Source of the DNA: Reyranella sp.
GTDB taxonomy: Bacteria; Pseudomonadota; Alphaproteobacteria; Reyranellales; Reyranellaceae
Length of the DNA stretch: 24,566 bases
Assembly: GCA_030679805.1 (NCBI GenBank)
Contig: JAUXST010000812.1
Location: forward strand, 1 to 24,566
Reading direction: 5' to 3'
The notes under the pieces are model-generated. The model had not been told where the DNA came from, ran no database searches, and saw only the letters and a program-made list of their open reading frames with translations. Made by a program: the position numbers and the translations under genes. Of this stretch, positions 13,271-20,463 are shown piece by piece; position 1 is the first letter of the stretch, and the number at the start of each line of letters is the position of its first letter.

Positions 13271-14248
13271 TTAGAGGCGACGAGTCCAGCGATCGAGGTT
13301 GGCGGCCCCAGGAGGAACCTCGCCCTTCACTAGTGCCTCGACCTGGCGGACCGTATCCATCGCCTGGCTTTCGCTGGCAGGTGGCGTCAAGCCACCTATG
13401 TGTGGCGTGGCGATGACATTGGGCAGGCGCGCCAATTCCGGCGACGGCATCTGATCGGGTGCGCGGCCGACATCCATGGCGGCACCGGCGATGCGGCCTT
13501 CCGCCAGCACCTTTGCCAACGCCGCCTCGTCGACGAGGTTGCCGCGCGACATGTTGATGAAGAAGGCGTCCGGCTTCATGCGCGCGAAGGCCGCCGCATC
13601 GAGCAGGTTCTCGGTCTCCTCGTTGGCGATGGCGAGACAGATCACGTAGTCGGCGCGCGCCAGCAGGTCGTCCATCGGCAGCTTGATGAAGCGCTGGTCG
13701 TCGACCTGGGCGTAGGGGTCCGACACCAGCACCGTCATGCCCATGGCGGCGAGCAGCGGCGCGAGATCGCGGGAAATGCGGCCATAGCCGATGATGCCGA
13801 CCGTGCTGCCGGAAAGCTGCCGGCCGACACGGATCTCGGGCTTGCGGCCTTCATGGTAAACAGCGGCCGCGCGGCTCATCCCACGGGAAAGATCGACCAG
13901 GAAACCCAGCGCCAGCTCGACGACGGACTTCACGAAGCCGGGCTCGGCGTGAGTCACCAGGACGCCCGCCGCCGAGGCGGCGGCGACGTCGATGTTGCGG
14001 ATGTCGACGGCGCTTCGCATCACGGCTTTCAGCCCGGGCAAGGCAGCGAAAATCTCGCCCGGCATCGGCGTGGAGCGGTCGGCGATGATCAGATCCGCAT
14101 CGCGTGCCGCCGCGATCACACCGGCAGGATCGAGCGGGCCGTCGCCCTCGTGCAACGTCACCTCGACCAGTTCCTGCAGCTGCGCGAGCGCCCGCGCACC
14201 GTAATAGTTCCGGCGCGCCAGCGGCGTGTGCGAGAGCAGTAACTTCAT
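13271..14248 (-). CDS. D-2-hydroxyacid dehydrogenase family protein
   Basis: 325-residue member of the D-isomer-specific 2-hydroxyacid dehydrogenases, NAD(P)-dependent and cytoplasmic. The Rossmann loop is GIIGYGRISRDLA (151-163). Substrate/catalytic Arg235 (NMSRGNLVDE) and His283 (TPHIGGLTPP) are present. The third catalytic residue is odd: the family's DVFxxEP is DVGRAPDQM here, so the Glu position is Pro264, with Asp265 next to it. It is not closely related to the family member at 11469-12515. The ATG at 14248 has GGAGGAGA eight bases upstream. It lies in the same direction as the AtzH-like gene but is separated by a REP-like palindrome and 108 bp, so it is probably a separate unit. Substrate unknown. 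Confidence 0.9.
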   Translation of the reverse strand: MKLLLSHTPLARRNYYGARALAQLQELVEVTLHEGDGPLDPAGVIAAARDADLIIADRSTPMPGEIFAALPGLKAVMRSAVDIRNIDVAAASAAGVLVTHAEPGFVKSVVELALGFLVDLSRGMSRAAAVYHEGRKPEIRVGRQLSGSTVGIIGYGRISRDLAPLLAAMGMTVLVSDPYAQVDDQRFIKLPMDDLLARADYVICLAIANEETENLLDAAAFARMKPDAFFINMSRGNLVDEAALAKVLAEGRIAGAAMDVGRAPDQMPSPELARLPNVIATPHIGGLTPPASESQAMDTVRQVEALVKGEVPPGAANLDRWTRRL

Positions 14249-14289
14249 TGTGGGTCTCCTCCGACGCGGCGGAGACTACAACAAGAACT

Positions 14290-14330
14290 TCACCCTGAGG
14301 AGGTCGCGTAGCGACCGTCTCGAAGGGTGA
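14290..14330. repeat. REP-like palindromic element
   Basis: Outer arms TCACCCT (14290-14296) and AGGGTGA (14324-14330) flank inner arms GGTCGC (14302-14307) and GCGACC (14311-14316) around a GTA loop. The internal bulges are GAGGA and GTCTCGA. This is the form of an intergenic repeat that I recognise from Bradyrhizobium-like and other alphaproteobacterial genomes. It lies between two minus-strand genes and could stop transcription or protect an mRNA end. I see one copy in the window. Confidence 0.65.
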
Positions 14331-14356
14331 GGCGATTTTGTCGTTAGGGTTCTAAA

Positions 14357-14758
14357 CTACGGTGTCTTCATAGGCGTCGCCTCGCCGAGGAACGAGACGT
14401 GCGCGGCCACGATGCGCCAACCCTCCGGCGTACGCATCCAGGTATGACTCTGCCGGCCGGTCTTGGCCGCGCCATGGCGTCGAAACTCGCAATTCGCCGT
14501 GCCGAAGTCTCGGCCGTAGGTGACGATCCAGAGCTTCAGCAGGTCGCGCTGGACGACGAAGCCGGGATCGCGGCCGGCGCGGAAAGCCGCGATCTGGTCG
14601 TGGCCGTAGAGCTGCTCGCCGATGCCGTAGCGCAGCGTGTGCGGGCTCTTCCAGAACAGGGCATCGAGCGTGACCACGTCGTTGGTGTTGAGGGCCTTTT
14701 CGTAACCGTTGAAGGCCGCGGTCACCTCACCCACGACCTCGGGAATGTTTATTTCCAT
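14357..14758 (-). CDS. AtzH-like / HpxZ-like protein (DUF3225)
   Basis: 133-residue cone-shaped SnoaL/NTF2-like fold protein of the AtzH-like family, which includes HpxZ of oxalurate catabolism. Family blocks: VVGEVTAAFNGYEKAL (8-23), LDALFWKSPHTLRYG (31-45), QLYGHDQIAAFRAGR (49-63), TYGRDFGTANCEF and the end WRIVAAHVSF. It follows the AtzE-like amidase by 12 bp and has AAGGAGA eight bases before its ATG, so it is the last gene of an atzG-atzE-atzH-like operon. In s-triazine degradation AtzH is reported to act on 1,3-dicarboxyurea made by AtzEG; in purine catabolism HpxZ goes with oxalurate. Which applies here cannot be told. Confidence 0.87.
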   Translation of the reverse strand: MEINIPEVVGEVTAAFNGYEKALNTNDVVTLDALFWKSPHTLRYGIGEQLYGHDQIAAFRAGRDPGFVVQRDLLKLWIVTYGRDFGTANCEFRRHGAAKTGRQSHTWMRTPEGWRIVAAHVSFLGEATPMKTP

Positions 14759-14770
14759 TACTTCGTCTCC

Positions 14771-16153
14771 TTACGCAGGCGGGGCGCTGGCGGCGCCCTG
14801 CTTCTCCAGGAAGGCGGCCACGCGCAACGCGGCCTGCTCGTTGTAGGGCTTGGCGATGATCTGCACGCCGATCGGCAGGCCGCCCGGCCGCTGCAGCGGC
14901 GCCACCACCACGGGCAGGCCGATGAACGAGATCGGCTGGGTGAACAGGCCGAGGTTGGCGCGCACAGGCAGGTCGACGCCACCCAGCTTCATCATGACCT
15001 GGCCGAGTTTCGGTGCCGTGCAAGGCGTGGCGGGCGCCAGCACGATGTCGGCCTGGTCGAAGACCTTCAGTACATTGGCGCGATAGTGCCGGCGGAAACG
15101 CTGGGCCTTCACGTACCAGGAGCCCGGCAGCAGCGCGCCCGCCATGAAGCGCTCGCGCGTGTCGGGGTCGAAATCCTGCGGCCGGGCCTTGAGCCGCGGC
15201 AGGTGAAGCTGCGCACCTTCGATGGCGGTGATGACATAGGCCGCCGCCCGCGCCGCCGCCGCCTCCGGCAGTACGACGGTCTTGGTCGCGCCCAGCGCCT
15301 TCGCCACTGTCGCCACCGCTTCGAAGGCCTCGGGCTCGCCGCCCTTCGCGAAATAGTCGCCGGCGATGGCGATGCGCAACCCGTCGATGCCTTCCATGAG
15401 GCGCAACGAAGTCGGATCGGCGGGGCGATCGGTGCAGACCGGATCGTCGGCATCCCAGCCCTGCATCGCATCGAACGACAGCGCCAGATCCTCGGTCGAG
15501 CGCGCGATCGGGCCGAGATGGTCGAAGGCATCGACGAAGGGAAAGGAGCCGGCGCGGCTCAAGCGGCCGTAGGTCGGTTTCAGCCCGAACAGGCCGCAGA
15601 GCGAGGACGGCACGCGGATCGAGCCGTTGGTGTCGGAGCCCAGCGCCAGCGGCACTTCGCCCGCGGCGACCGCGGCGCCCGAGCCACCCGACGAGCCACC
15701 GGACATGCGCGTGGTGTCGCGCGGATTGCGCGACGGGCCGTAGTGCACGTTCTCGCCGGTGAAGTCGTAAGCGTACTCGCCCATGTTGAGGCCGCCCACC
15801 AGGATCGCGCCGGCAGCCTCGAGCTTGCGCACCAGCGCGCCGTCGCGCGCCGCCTTCGGCCCATCGATGTTGATCTTGGAGCCGGCCCGCGTCGGCAGGC
15901 CCGCGATATCGAACAGGTTTTTTACCGCAAACGGCACGCCGATCAGGGGACCGCGATGGCTGCCGGCATCGATCTCGGCCGCGCGCTTGATCGCCCGCTC
16001 GGCCACCACGTCGGTGAAGGCATTGATCGTGGGCTCCGACGCCGCGATGCGCTTCAGCGTGGCGTCGATTACGGCGGCGGCCTTGACCTTGCCGCTCCTC
16101 ACCGCGGCCGCGATTTCGGTCGCGGTCGCCGACTTCGAGAGGGGATCGCTCAT
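14771..16153 (-). CDS. AtzE-family amidohydrolase (amidase signature)
   Basis: 460-residue amidase-signature enzyme with the Ser-cisSer-Lys triad: Lys78 (PFAVKNLFD), Ser154 (MSGGSSGGSGAA) and nucleophile Ser178 (GSDTNGSIRVPSS). Length and the blocks GPLIGVPFAVKNLFDIAGLP and NMGEYAYDFTGENVHYGP match AtzE, which deaminates 1-carboxybiuret as an AtzE-AtzG heterotetramer. HpxY of oxalurate catabolism and GatA are related. The ATG overlaps the stop of the AtzG-like gene as ATGA (16150-16153), so translation of the two is coupled, as expected for a fixed complex. An AtzH-like gene follows. No cyanuric acid hydrolase is in the window, so the native substrate may be another carboxylated urea or ureido acid. 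Confidence 0.9.
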   Translation of the reverse strand: MSDPLSKSATATEIAAAVRSGKVKAAAVIDATLKRIAASEPTINAFTDVVAERAIKRAAEIDAGSHRGPLIGVPFAVKNLFDIAGLPTRAGSKINIDGPKAARDGALVRKLEAAGAILVGGLNMGEYAYDFTGENVHYGPSRNPRDTTRMSGGSSGGSGAAVAAGEVPLALGSDTNGSIRVPSSLCGLFGLKPTYGRLSRAGSFPFVDAFDHLGPIARSTEDLALSFDAMQGWDADDPVCTDRPADPTSLRLMEGIDGLRIAIAGDYFAKGGEPEAFEAVATVAKALGATKTVVLPEAAAARAAAYVITAIEGAQLHLPRLKARPQDFDPDTRERFMAGALLPGSWYVKAQRFRRHYRANVLKVFDQADIVLAPATPCTAPKLGQVMMKLGGVDLPVRANLGLFTQPISFIGLPVVVAPLQRPGGLPIGVQIIAKPYNEQAALRVAAFLEKQGAASAPPA

Positions 16154-16350
16154 GGCTGGAACACCGGTCCGGGGGTCAGCTCGTCGTCGAGGTCGATCTC
16201 GAGCAACGGCCGCGCGATCACGAGAGAGCGCTCAACGTTCAGGATCACATTGGCGCGGTACTCGGGCGCGATCGCGAGGCCGATGGCCTTCGCCGCCTCG
16301 TCGACCAGGCGCGCAACGTCGGGCTTGTCGTCGAGCTTGTCGTCGGCCAC
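16150..16350 (-). CDS. AtzG-like small subunit (DUF4089)
   Basis: 66 residues, related to AtzG/HpxX, the small GatC-like partner that stabilises the AtzE amidase. It has a single hydrophilic helix-rich chain: DVARLVDEAAKAIGLAIAPE, YRANVILNVERSLVIARPLL, then an acidic tail ending PGPVFQP. AtzG-family proteins wrap around the amidase. The GTG at 16348-16350 is chosen because GGGAGG/GGAGGAA lies about six bases upstream, and the upstream in-frame extension is Arg-rich and not protein-like. Its TGA overlaps the amidase ATG by 4 bp. Start to start with the divergent allophanate hydrolase is 128 bp, enough for two promoters. Confidence 0.85.
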   Translation of the reverse strand: MADDKLDDKPDVARLVDEAAKAIGLAIAPEYRANVILNVERSLVIARPLLEIDLDDELTPGPVFQP

Positions 16351-16478
16351 GTCTTTTCCTCCCTCGAGCGAAGTGACAGGCAACCTGCCGCGCCGGTTCG
16401 GCGCAGGCAAGGAGCGTGCCAATCGCCGCTCACATCTGGCGGCTGCAATCCGCGCCAAGGTTGGCTAGAGAGGACGTC

Positions 16479-18251
16479 ATGAACAGCGCACTCGATCTCG
16501 GCGTTCACAGTCTGCGCGCCGCTTACGCCGCCGGCACCCTGACATGTCGCGCGGTGATCGAAGAGGTGCTGGCGCGCATCGCCACGGCGGGCGACGACAA
16601 GGTCTGGATATCGCGCGTGCCGGACAGCGTCCTGCTCGCGCAGGCGGACGAATTCGACGAGCGACGCGATCGGATGGCCGAGCTGCCGCTTTACGGGATC
16701 CCGTTCGCCATCAAGGACAACATCGACTGCGCCGGGCTGCCGACGACGGCCGCATGCCCGGGCTTTGCCTACAAGCCCGAAAAATCCGCCGAGGTCGTGC
16801 AGCTGCTTGTCGAGGCCGGCGCCATCGTGATCGGCAAGACCAACCTCGACCAGTTCGCGACCGGCTTGGTGGGCGTGCGCTCGCCCTACGGCGTGCCGCG
16901 CAATCCGTTCGATGCGGACTACGTTCCCGGCGGGTCGAGTTCGGGCTCGGCCGTCGCCGTGTCGTCGGGCCTCGTGAGCTTTTCCCTCGGCACCGACACC
17001 GCAGGCTCAGGCCGCGTGCCGGCGGGCTTCAACAACATCGTCGGCCTGAAGCCAACTCCTGGACTGCTCAGCAGCGAGGGCATGCTGGCGGCCTGCGAAT
17101 CGCTCGATTGCATGTCGATATTCGCACTCAGCTCGAGCGATGCCGCCGAGATCTTCAGAATGGTCGCCGGGCCGCAGATGGGTGCCGACTTTGCCGGCGG
17201 CTTCAACTTCGGCGTGCCGCGACAGCCGGAATTTTTCGGCGACGCGGCCTATGCCGCGCTCTACGACGAGGCGATCCGGAAACTGCAGGATATGGGCGGC
17301 ACGCCGGTCGAATTCGACTACGCGCCGTTTCGCGACGCCGCACAGCTTCTCTACAACGGCCCTTGGGTTGCCGAACGCACCGCCGCCGTCGGCGACTTCA
17401 TCGACAAGGCGAACGACAAGGCCGGTGTCTGGCCCGTGACGCAGCAGATCGTCCAGAGCGGGCGCAAGTACAGCGCCGTCGATGCCTTCCGGGGCCAATA
17501 TCGGCTGAAAGCTCTGCAGGCGGAGGCGTACGAACAGACACGACAGTGCCATTTCCTTGCCCTGCCCACCGCCCCCACGATCTACAAGGTGGCCGACCTC
17601 GAGCGCGAGCCGGTGCTCTACAACTCGCACCTCGGCCACTACACCAACTTCGTCAACTTCTTCCGTATGTGTGCGCTGGCCCTGCCAGCGGGCTTCCGCC
17701 CAGACGGCTTGCCGTTCGGTATCACGCTTGTCGCCGAGAGGGGGCTCGACAACATGCTGCTCGAGTTCGGCGCGCGTTGGCAACGCGCCGTGCCGCTGCC
17801 GCTGGGCAGAACTGCGAGCGACCTGCCCCCCGTCGACGCCGATCCGCGAACCGAGGAGTCACGAATCGAGATCGCCGTGGTCGGCGCGCACATGAGCGGC
17901 CTGCCCCTGAACAACCAGCTTACCGGTCTGCGCGGTCGTCTGGTCAGCGTGGACGAGACCGCGCCGCGATATCGACTCTACGCCTTGCCTGGCGGGCCAC
18001 CGCAGCGGCCCGGCATGGTGCGCGTCGTCGAGGGCGGCGCTTCGATCGCCGTCGAAGTGTGGAGCCTGCCCTCGTGGGCGTTCGGCGACTTTGTCAGCAA
18101 GATCCCGGCCCCGCTCGGCATCGGCACGATCGAGCTGGCGGACGGCCGCACCGTGCAGGGCTTCCTGTGCGAAGCCTATGCCGCCAAAAGCGCGCACGAC
18201 ATCACCTCGTTCGGCGGCTGGCGGGCCTATATGAAAAGCTTCGCTGTCTGA
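16479..18251 (+). CDS. atzF: Allophanate hydrolase
   Basis: Hydrolyses allophanate (N-carboxyurea) to ammonia and carbon dioxide. The product is 590 residues, close to AtzF (about 605). Residues 1-450 are an amidase-signature domain with triad Lys79 (PFAIKDNID), Ser153 (GGSSSGSAVA) and nucleophile Ser177 (GTDTAGSGRVPAG). From about residue 460 a separate C-terminal domain of allophanate hydrolases follows, with IAVVGAHMSGLPLNNQL, a GGxxxRPGMVRV segment and SFGGWRAYMKS at the end. It begins at ATG 16479 after GAGAGGA; the longer frame starting at 16416 has no ribosome site. It diverges from the atzG-like gene and is 30 bp upstream of an SDR gene. The pairing with AtzG/E/H suggests one ureido-compound pathway; a symbol of duf1 or a urea-carboxylase partner role is less likely. 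Confidence 0.9.
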   Translation: MNSALDLGVHSLRAAYAAGTLTCRAVIEEVLARIATAGDDKVWISRVPDSVLLAQADEFDERRDRMAELPLYGIPFAIKDNIDCAGLPTTAACPGFAYKPEKSAEVVQLLVEAGAIVIGKTNLDQFATGLVGVRSPYGVPRNPFDADYVPGGSSSGSAVAVSSGLVSFSLGTDTAGSGRVPAGFNNIVGLKPTPGLLSSEGMLAACESLDCMSIFALSSSDAAEIFRMVAGPQMGADFAGGFNFGVPRQPEFFGDAAYAALYDEAIRKLQDMGGTPVEFDYAPFRDAAQLLYNGPWVAERTAAVGDFIDKANDKAGVWPVTQQIVQSGRKYSAVDAFRGQYRLKALQAEAYEQTRQCHFLALPTAPTIYKVADLEREPVLYNSHLGHYTNFVNFFRMCALALPAGFRPDGLPFGITLVAERGLDNMLLEFGARWQRAVPLPLGRTASDLPPVDADPRTEESRIEIAVVGAHMSGLPLNNQLTGLRGRLVSVDETAPRYRLYALPGGPPQRPGMVRVVEGGASIAVEVWSLPSWAFGDFVSKIPAPLGIGTIELADGRTVQGFLCEAYAAKSAHDITSFGGWRAYMKSFAV

Positions 18252-18281
18252 TAGGGTCCGTCCCCGAGGAGGAACCAACCC

Positions 18282-19031
18282 ATGGCGAAGATCGCAATCA
18301 TCACCGGATCGGGCAGCGGCATCGGCCGCGCCGCGGCATTGGCGCTGCTCAAGAACGGCTACAAGGTCGTGCTGGCCGGCCGCCGCAAGGAAGCGCTGGA
18401 AGAGACCGCGAGCATGGCGGGCAACAATGCCCCCAACGCGCTGGCCGTGCCGACCGACGTCACCAAGCGGGAATCGATCCAGGCGCTGTTCGCCCGCACC
18501 AAGGAAGCGTTCGGCCGTCTCGACCTGGTGTTCAACAATGCCGGCGGCGGCGCGCCGCCCGTGCCGCTGGAAGACCTGCCGTACGAAACGTGGCTGGGCG
18601 TGGTCGCGGCCAACCTGACCGGCCCGTTCCTGTGCACCCAGGAAGCCATCAAGATCATGAAGGCGCAGAAGCCGATGGGCGGGCGCATCATCAACAACGG
18701 CTCGATCTCGGCGCATGCGCCGCGGCCGTTCTCGGTCGCCTACACCTCGACCAAGCACGCCATCACCGGCCTCACCAAGTCGACCTCGCTCGACTGCCGG
18801 CCCTACGACATCGCCTGCGGCCAGATCGACATCGGCAATGCCGTGACGCCGATGACGGAACGCATGACCAAGGGCGTGCTGCAACCCAACGGCACGACCG
18901 TGGCTGAGCCACGCATGGACGTCGAAGCCGTGGCCCAGGCCATCGTCTACATGGACAGCCTGCCGCTCGACGCCAACGTCCAGTTCATGACCGTGATGGC
19001 GACCAAGATGCCGTTTGTGGGAAGAGGTTAG
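18282..19031 (+). CDS. SDR-family oxidoreductase
   Basis: Classical short-chain dehydrogenase/reductase, 249 residues, cytoplasmic. Features in order: cofactor loop TGSGSGIGR (8-16), the Arg-rich stretch AGRRKEAL after strand 2 (NADP-leaning), NNAG (85-88), Asn111, Ser141 or Ser143 (NNGSISAHAP), the YxxxK pair Tyr154/Lys158 (YTSTKHA), and a late PMTERM segment. It starts at an ATG with GAGGAGG eight bases upstream, 30 bp after the allophanate hydrolase, so the two probably share a transcript. The stop codon lies inside a strong hairpin. Substrate cannot be predicted; there is no obvious link of an SDR to ureido metabolism. Confidence 0.9.
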   Translation: MAKIAIITGSGSGIGRAAALALLKNGYKVVLAGRRKEALEETASMAGNNAPNALAVPTDVTKRESIQALFARTKEAFGRLDLVFNNAGGGAPPVPLEDLPYETWLGVVAANLTGPFLCTQEAIKIMKAQKPMGGRIINNGSISAHAPRPFSVAYTSTKHAITGLTKSTSLDCRPYDIACGQIDIGNAVTPMTERMTKGVLQPNGTTVAEPRMDVEAVAQAIVYMDSLPLDANVQFMTVMATKMPFVGRG

Positions 19032-19052
19032 CGCGTCTCCGCGCTAACCTCT
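19023..19052 (+). terminator. 13-bp stem hairpin over the SDR stop codon
   Basis: AGAGGTTAGCGCG (19023-19035), loop TCTC (19036-19039), CGCGCTAACCTCT (19040-19052): a perfect 13-bp stem. The TAG stop is at 19029-19031, within the 5' arm. No T-tract follows, so termination would be imperfect or it may protect the mRNA end. Because a translating ribosome covers the 5' arm, folding depends on termination of translation. Confidence 0.55.
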
Positions 19053-19115
19053 GGCGGGCGGCAGCACCTTCTGAGGCGCAAGAGCCCGCACCGTGCAGAA
19101 AAGACAAGATCATGA

Positions 19116-19133
19116 GCGGGCCTGGAGGCCCGC
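19116..19133 (-). terminator. Hairpin terminator of the alpha-hydroxy acid dehydrogenase gene
   Basis: GCGGGCC (19116-19122) and GGCCCGC (19127-19133) form a 7-bp GC stem with a four-base loop, 12 bp after the minus-strand stop at 19145. The leftward strand beyond is T-rich in places (TCATGATCTTGTCTTTTC) but has no continuous U-run, so it is a likely but weak terminator. Confidence 0.5.
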
Positions 19134-19144
19134 GGTCCGAAAAA

Positions 19145-20239
19145 TCAGTAGCCCTCGTCCCCGAGGTTGAGCAGCGGGAAGGCCGAGTGCACGCCGGGCA
19201 GGTTGGTCGGCGTGCTGGCACTGATGTAGCTGCTGTCGAGTTGCGCAAGGCTGGCGACGCCCAACAGGCCCATCACCTCCTTCATCTCCTCCTCGAGCAG
19301 TTCGATCACGCGCTCGATGCCGGCCGCGCCCGCAGCGGCCAGGCCGTAGCAGTAGAGACGACCGAGGCCCACCCAGTCGGCGCCCATGGCGATCGCCTTC
19401 ACGATGTCGCTGCCACGGCTGAATGAACCGTCGACGACGATCTTGGCGCGCTTGGCCACGGTCTCGATGATCTCCGGCAGGACCTGGGCCGAGCCGCGGC
19501 CGTGGTCGAGCTGCCGTCCGCCGTGGTTGGAGCAGTAGACGCCCCAGACGCCGTGCTGGCAGGCGATCTCGGCGTCCTCGCTCGTGCCGATGCCCTTCAG
19601 CATGAACTTCACGTCGGGGAACTTGTCCTTCACGCGCTTGAAATTGTCCCACGAGAACGCCGCCTGGTGATCCTGGCCGACGGCGGCCGTGCGCCACGAC
19701 TTCACGAAGCGCTTGGCGATGTCGCGCTCGCGCCTGGAGTAGACCTGGGTATCGACGGTGATGCAGAAGGCGTCGTAGCCCGCATCCATCGCCTGCTTCA
19801 CGCGGTCGGCCACCCACGCGTCGTCGCCGCGGACATAGAGCTGGTAGATCTTGGGCGCGGTGCCGCCCTTGACGATGTCCTCGAGCTTGAGCGTCGTCAC
19901 CGAGCTGATCAGCATCGCCACGTTGCCCGCGCCTGCCCCCTTGGCGACGGTGATGCCGCCACCCGGTTCGAAGGATTCGAGCGAGCCCACCGGCGCCAGC
20001 ATCACCGGCAGCCGGAGTTTGCGGCCGAAGATTTCCGACGACGGATCGATCTTAGATACATTGCGCAACACGCGCGGCTTGAAGGCGATGGAATCGAGGG
20101 CGAGACGGTTGCGCCGGAGCGTCGTCTCGGTCTCCGTCCCGCCGATGAGATAGTCCCAGATGTTGGGACTGAGGCGAATCTTGGCCGCCTTGACGATTTC
20201 ATGGAGCGTCGCAAATTCGCTCTCGAGGCCGCTCGCCAT
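19145..20239 (-). CDS. FMN-dependent alpha-hydroxy acid dehydrogenase
   Basis: 364-residue TIM-barrel flavoenzyme of the L-lactate dehydrogenase/glycolate oxidase/mandelate dehydrogenase family, oxidising an L-2-hydroxy acid to a 2-keto acid. Residues seen: Tyr30 in the WDYLIGGTETE block, MLAPVG (80-85), YQLYV (132-136), CITVDTQ, Lys215 (MLKGI), the catalytic base His239 and Arg242 (SNHGGRQLD), and Asp270 of the FMN-phosphate region (VVDGSFSRGSD). Most relatives have DGGIRRG where this has DGSFSRG. The start ATG 20237-20239 has GGGGGAAGA just upstream. The frame is open to 20464, but the added Cys/Arg-rich residues look like noise. No signal or membrane anchor is seen. It is divergent from the substrate-binding protein gene. 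Confidence 0.9.
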   Translation of the reverse strand: MASGLESEFATLHEIVKAAKIRLSPNIWDYLIGGTETETTLRRNRLALDSIAFKPRVLRNVSKIDPSSEIFGRKLRLPVMLAPVGSLESFEPGGGITVAKGAGAGNVAMLISSVTTLKLEDIVKGGTAPKIYQLYVRGDDAWVADRVKQAMDAGYDAFCITVDTQVYSRRERDIAKRFVKSWRTAAVGQDHQAAFSWDNFKRVKDKFPDVKFMLKGIGTSEDAEIACQHGVWGVYCSNHGGRQLDHGRGSAQVLPEIIETVAKRAKIVVDGSFSRGSDIVKAIAMGADWVGLGRLYCYGLAAAGAAGIERVIELLEEEMKEVMGLLGVASLAQLDSSYISASTPTNLPGVHSAFPLLNLGDEGY

Positions 20240-20463
20240 TCTTCCCCCGGTACTTGTCAGTTGCCCACCGTTTCTTGCGCGTCCACCGCAGCACGTCAAT
20301 GCGACGTCACAATTTCGCCACCATTGGACGACGCGCGGAACCATTGCACACCGGCAGCATTGACGCTGAGGCCATTCGACGATTTGATCCAGCATAGGGA
20401 CGACCGCTCGGCGACACCGGCAGCAACGATTGCTGGTAGACTGGGCAAACGGTGAGGCGAGCA
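20240..20463. other. Divergent intergenic region, putative two promoters
   Basis: 224 bp between two divergent starts. It should hold the promoters of the hydroxy acid dehydrogenase and the substrate-binding protein genes. On the plus strand TTGACG begins near 20362, and a GGTAGACT element sits near 20434, but neither has a convincing partner. No strong palindrome is seen. Confidence 0.35.

Noticed and set aside
16544..18907. 787-codon plus-strand frame overlapping allophanate hydrolase and the SDR gene
   Set aside because: It is a +2 shadow, very Arg-rich, and spans two unrelated real genes.
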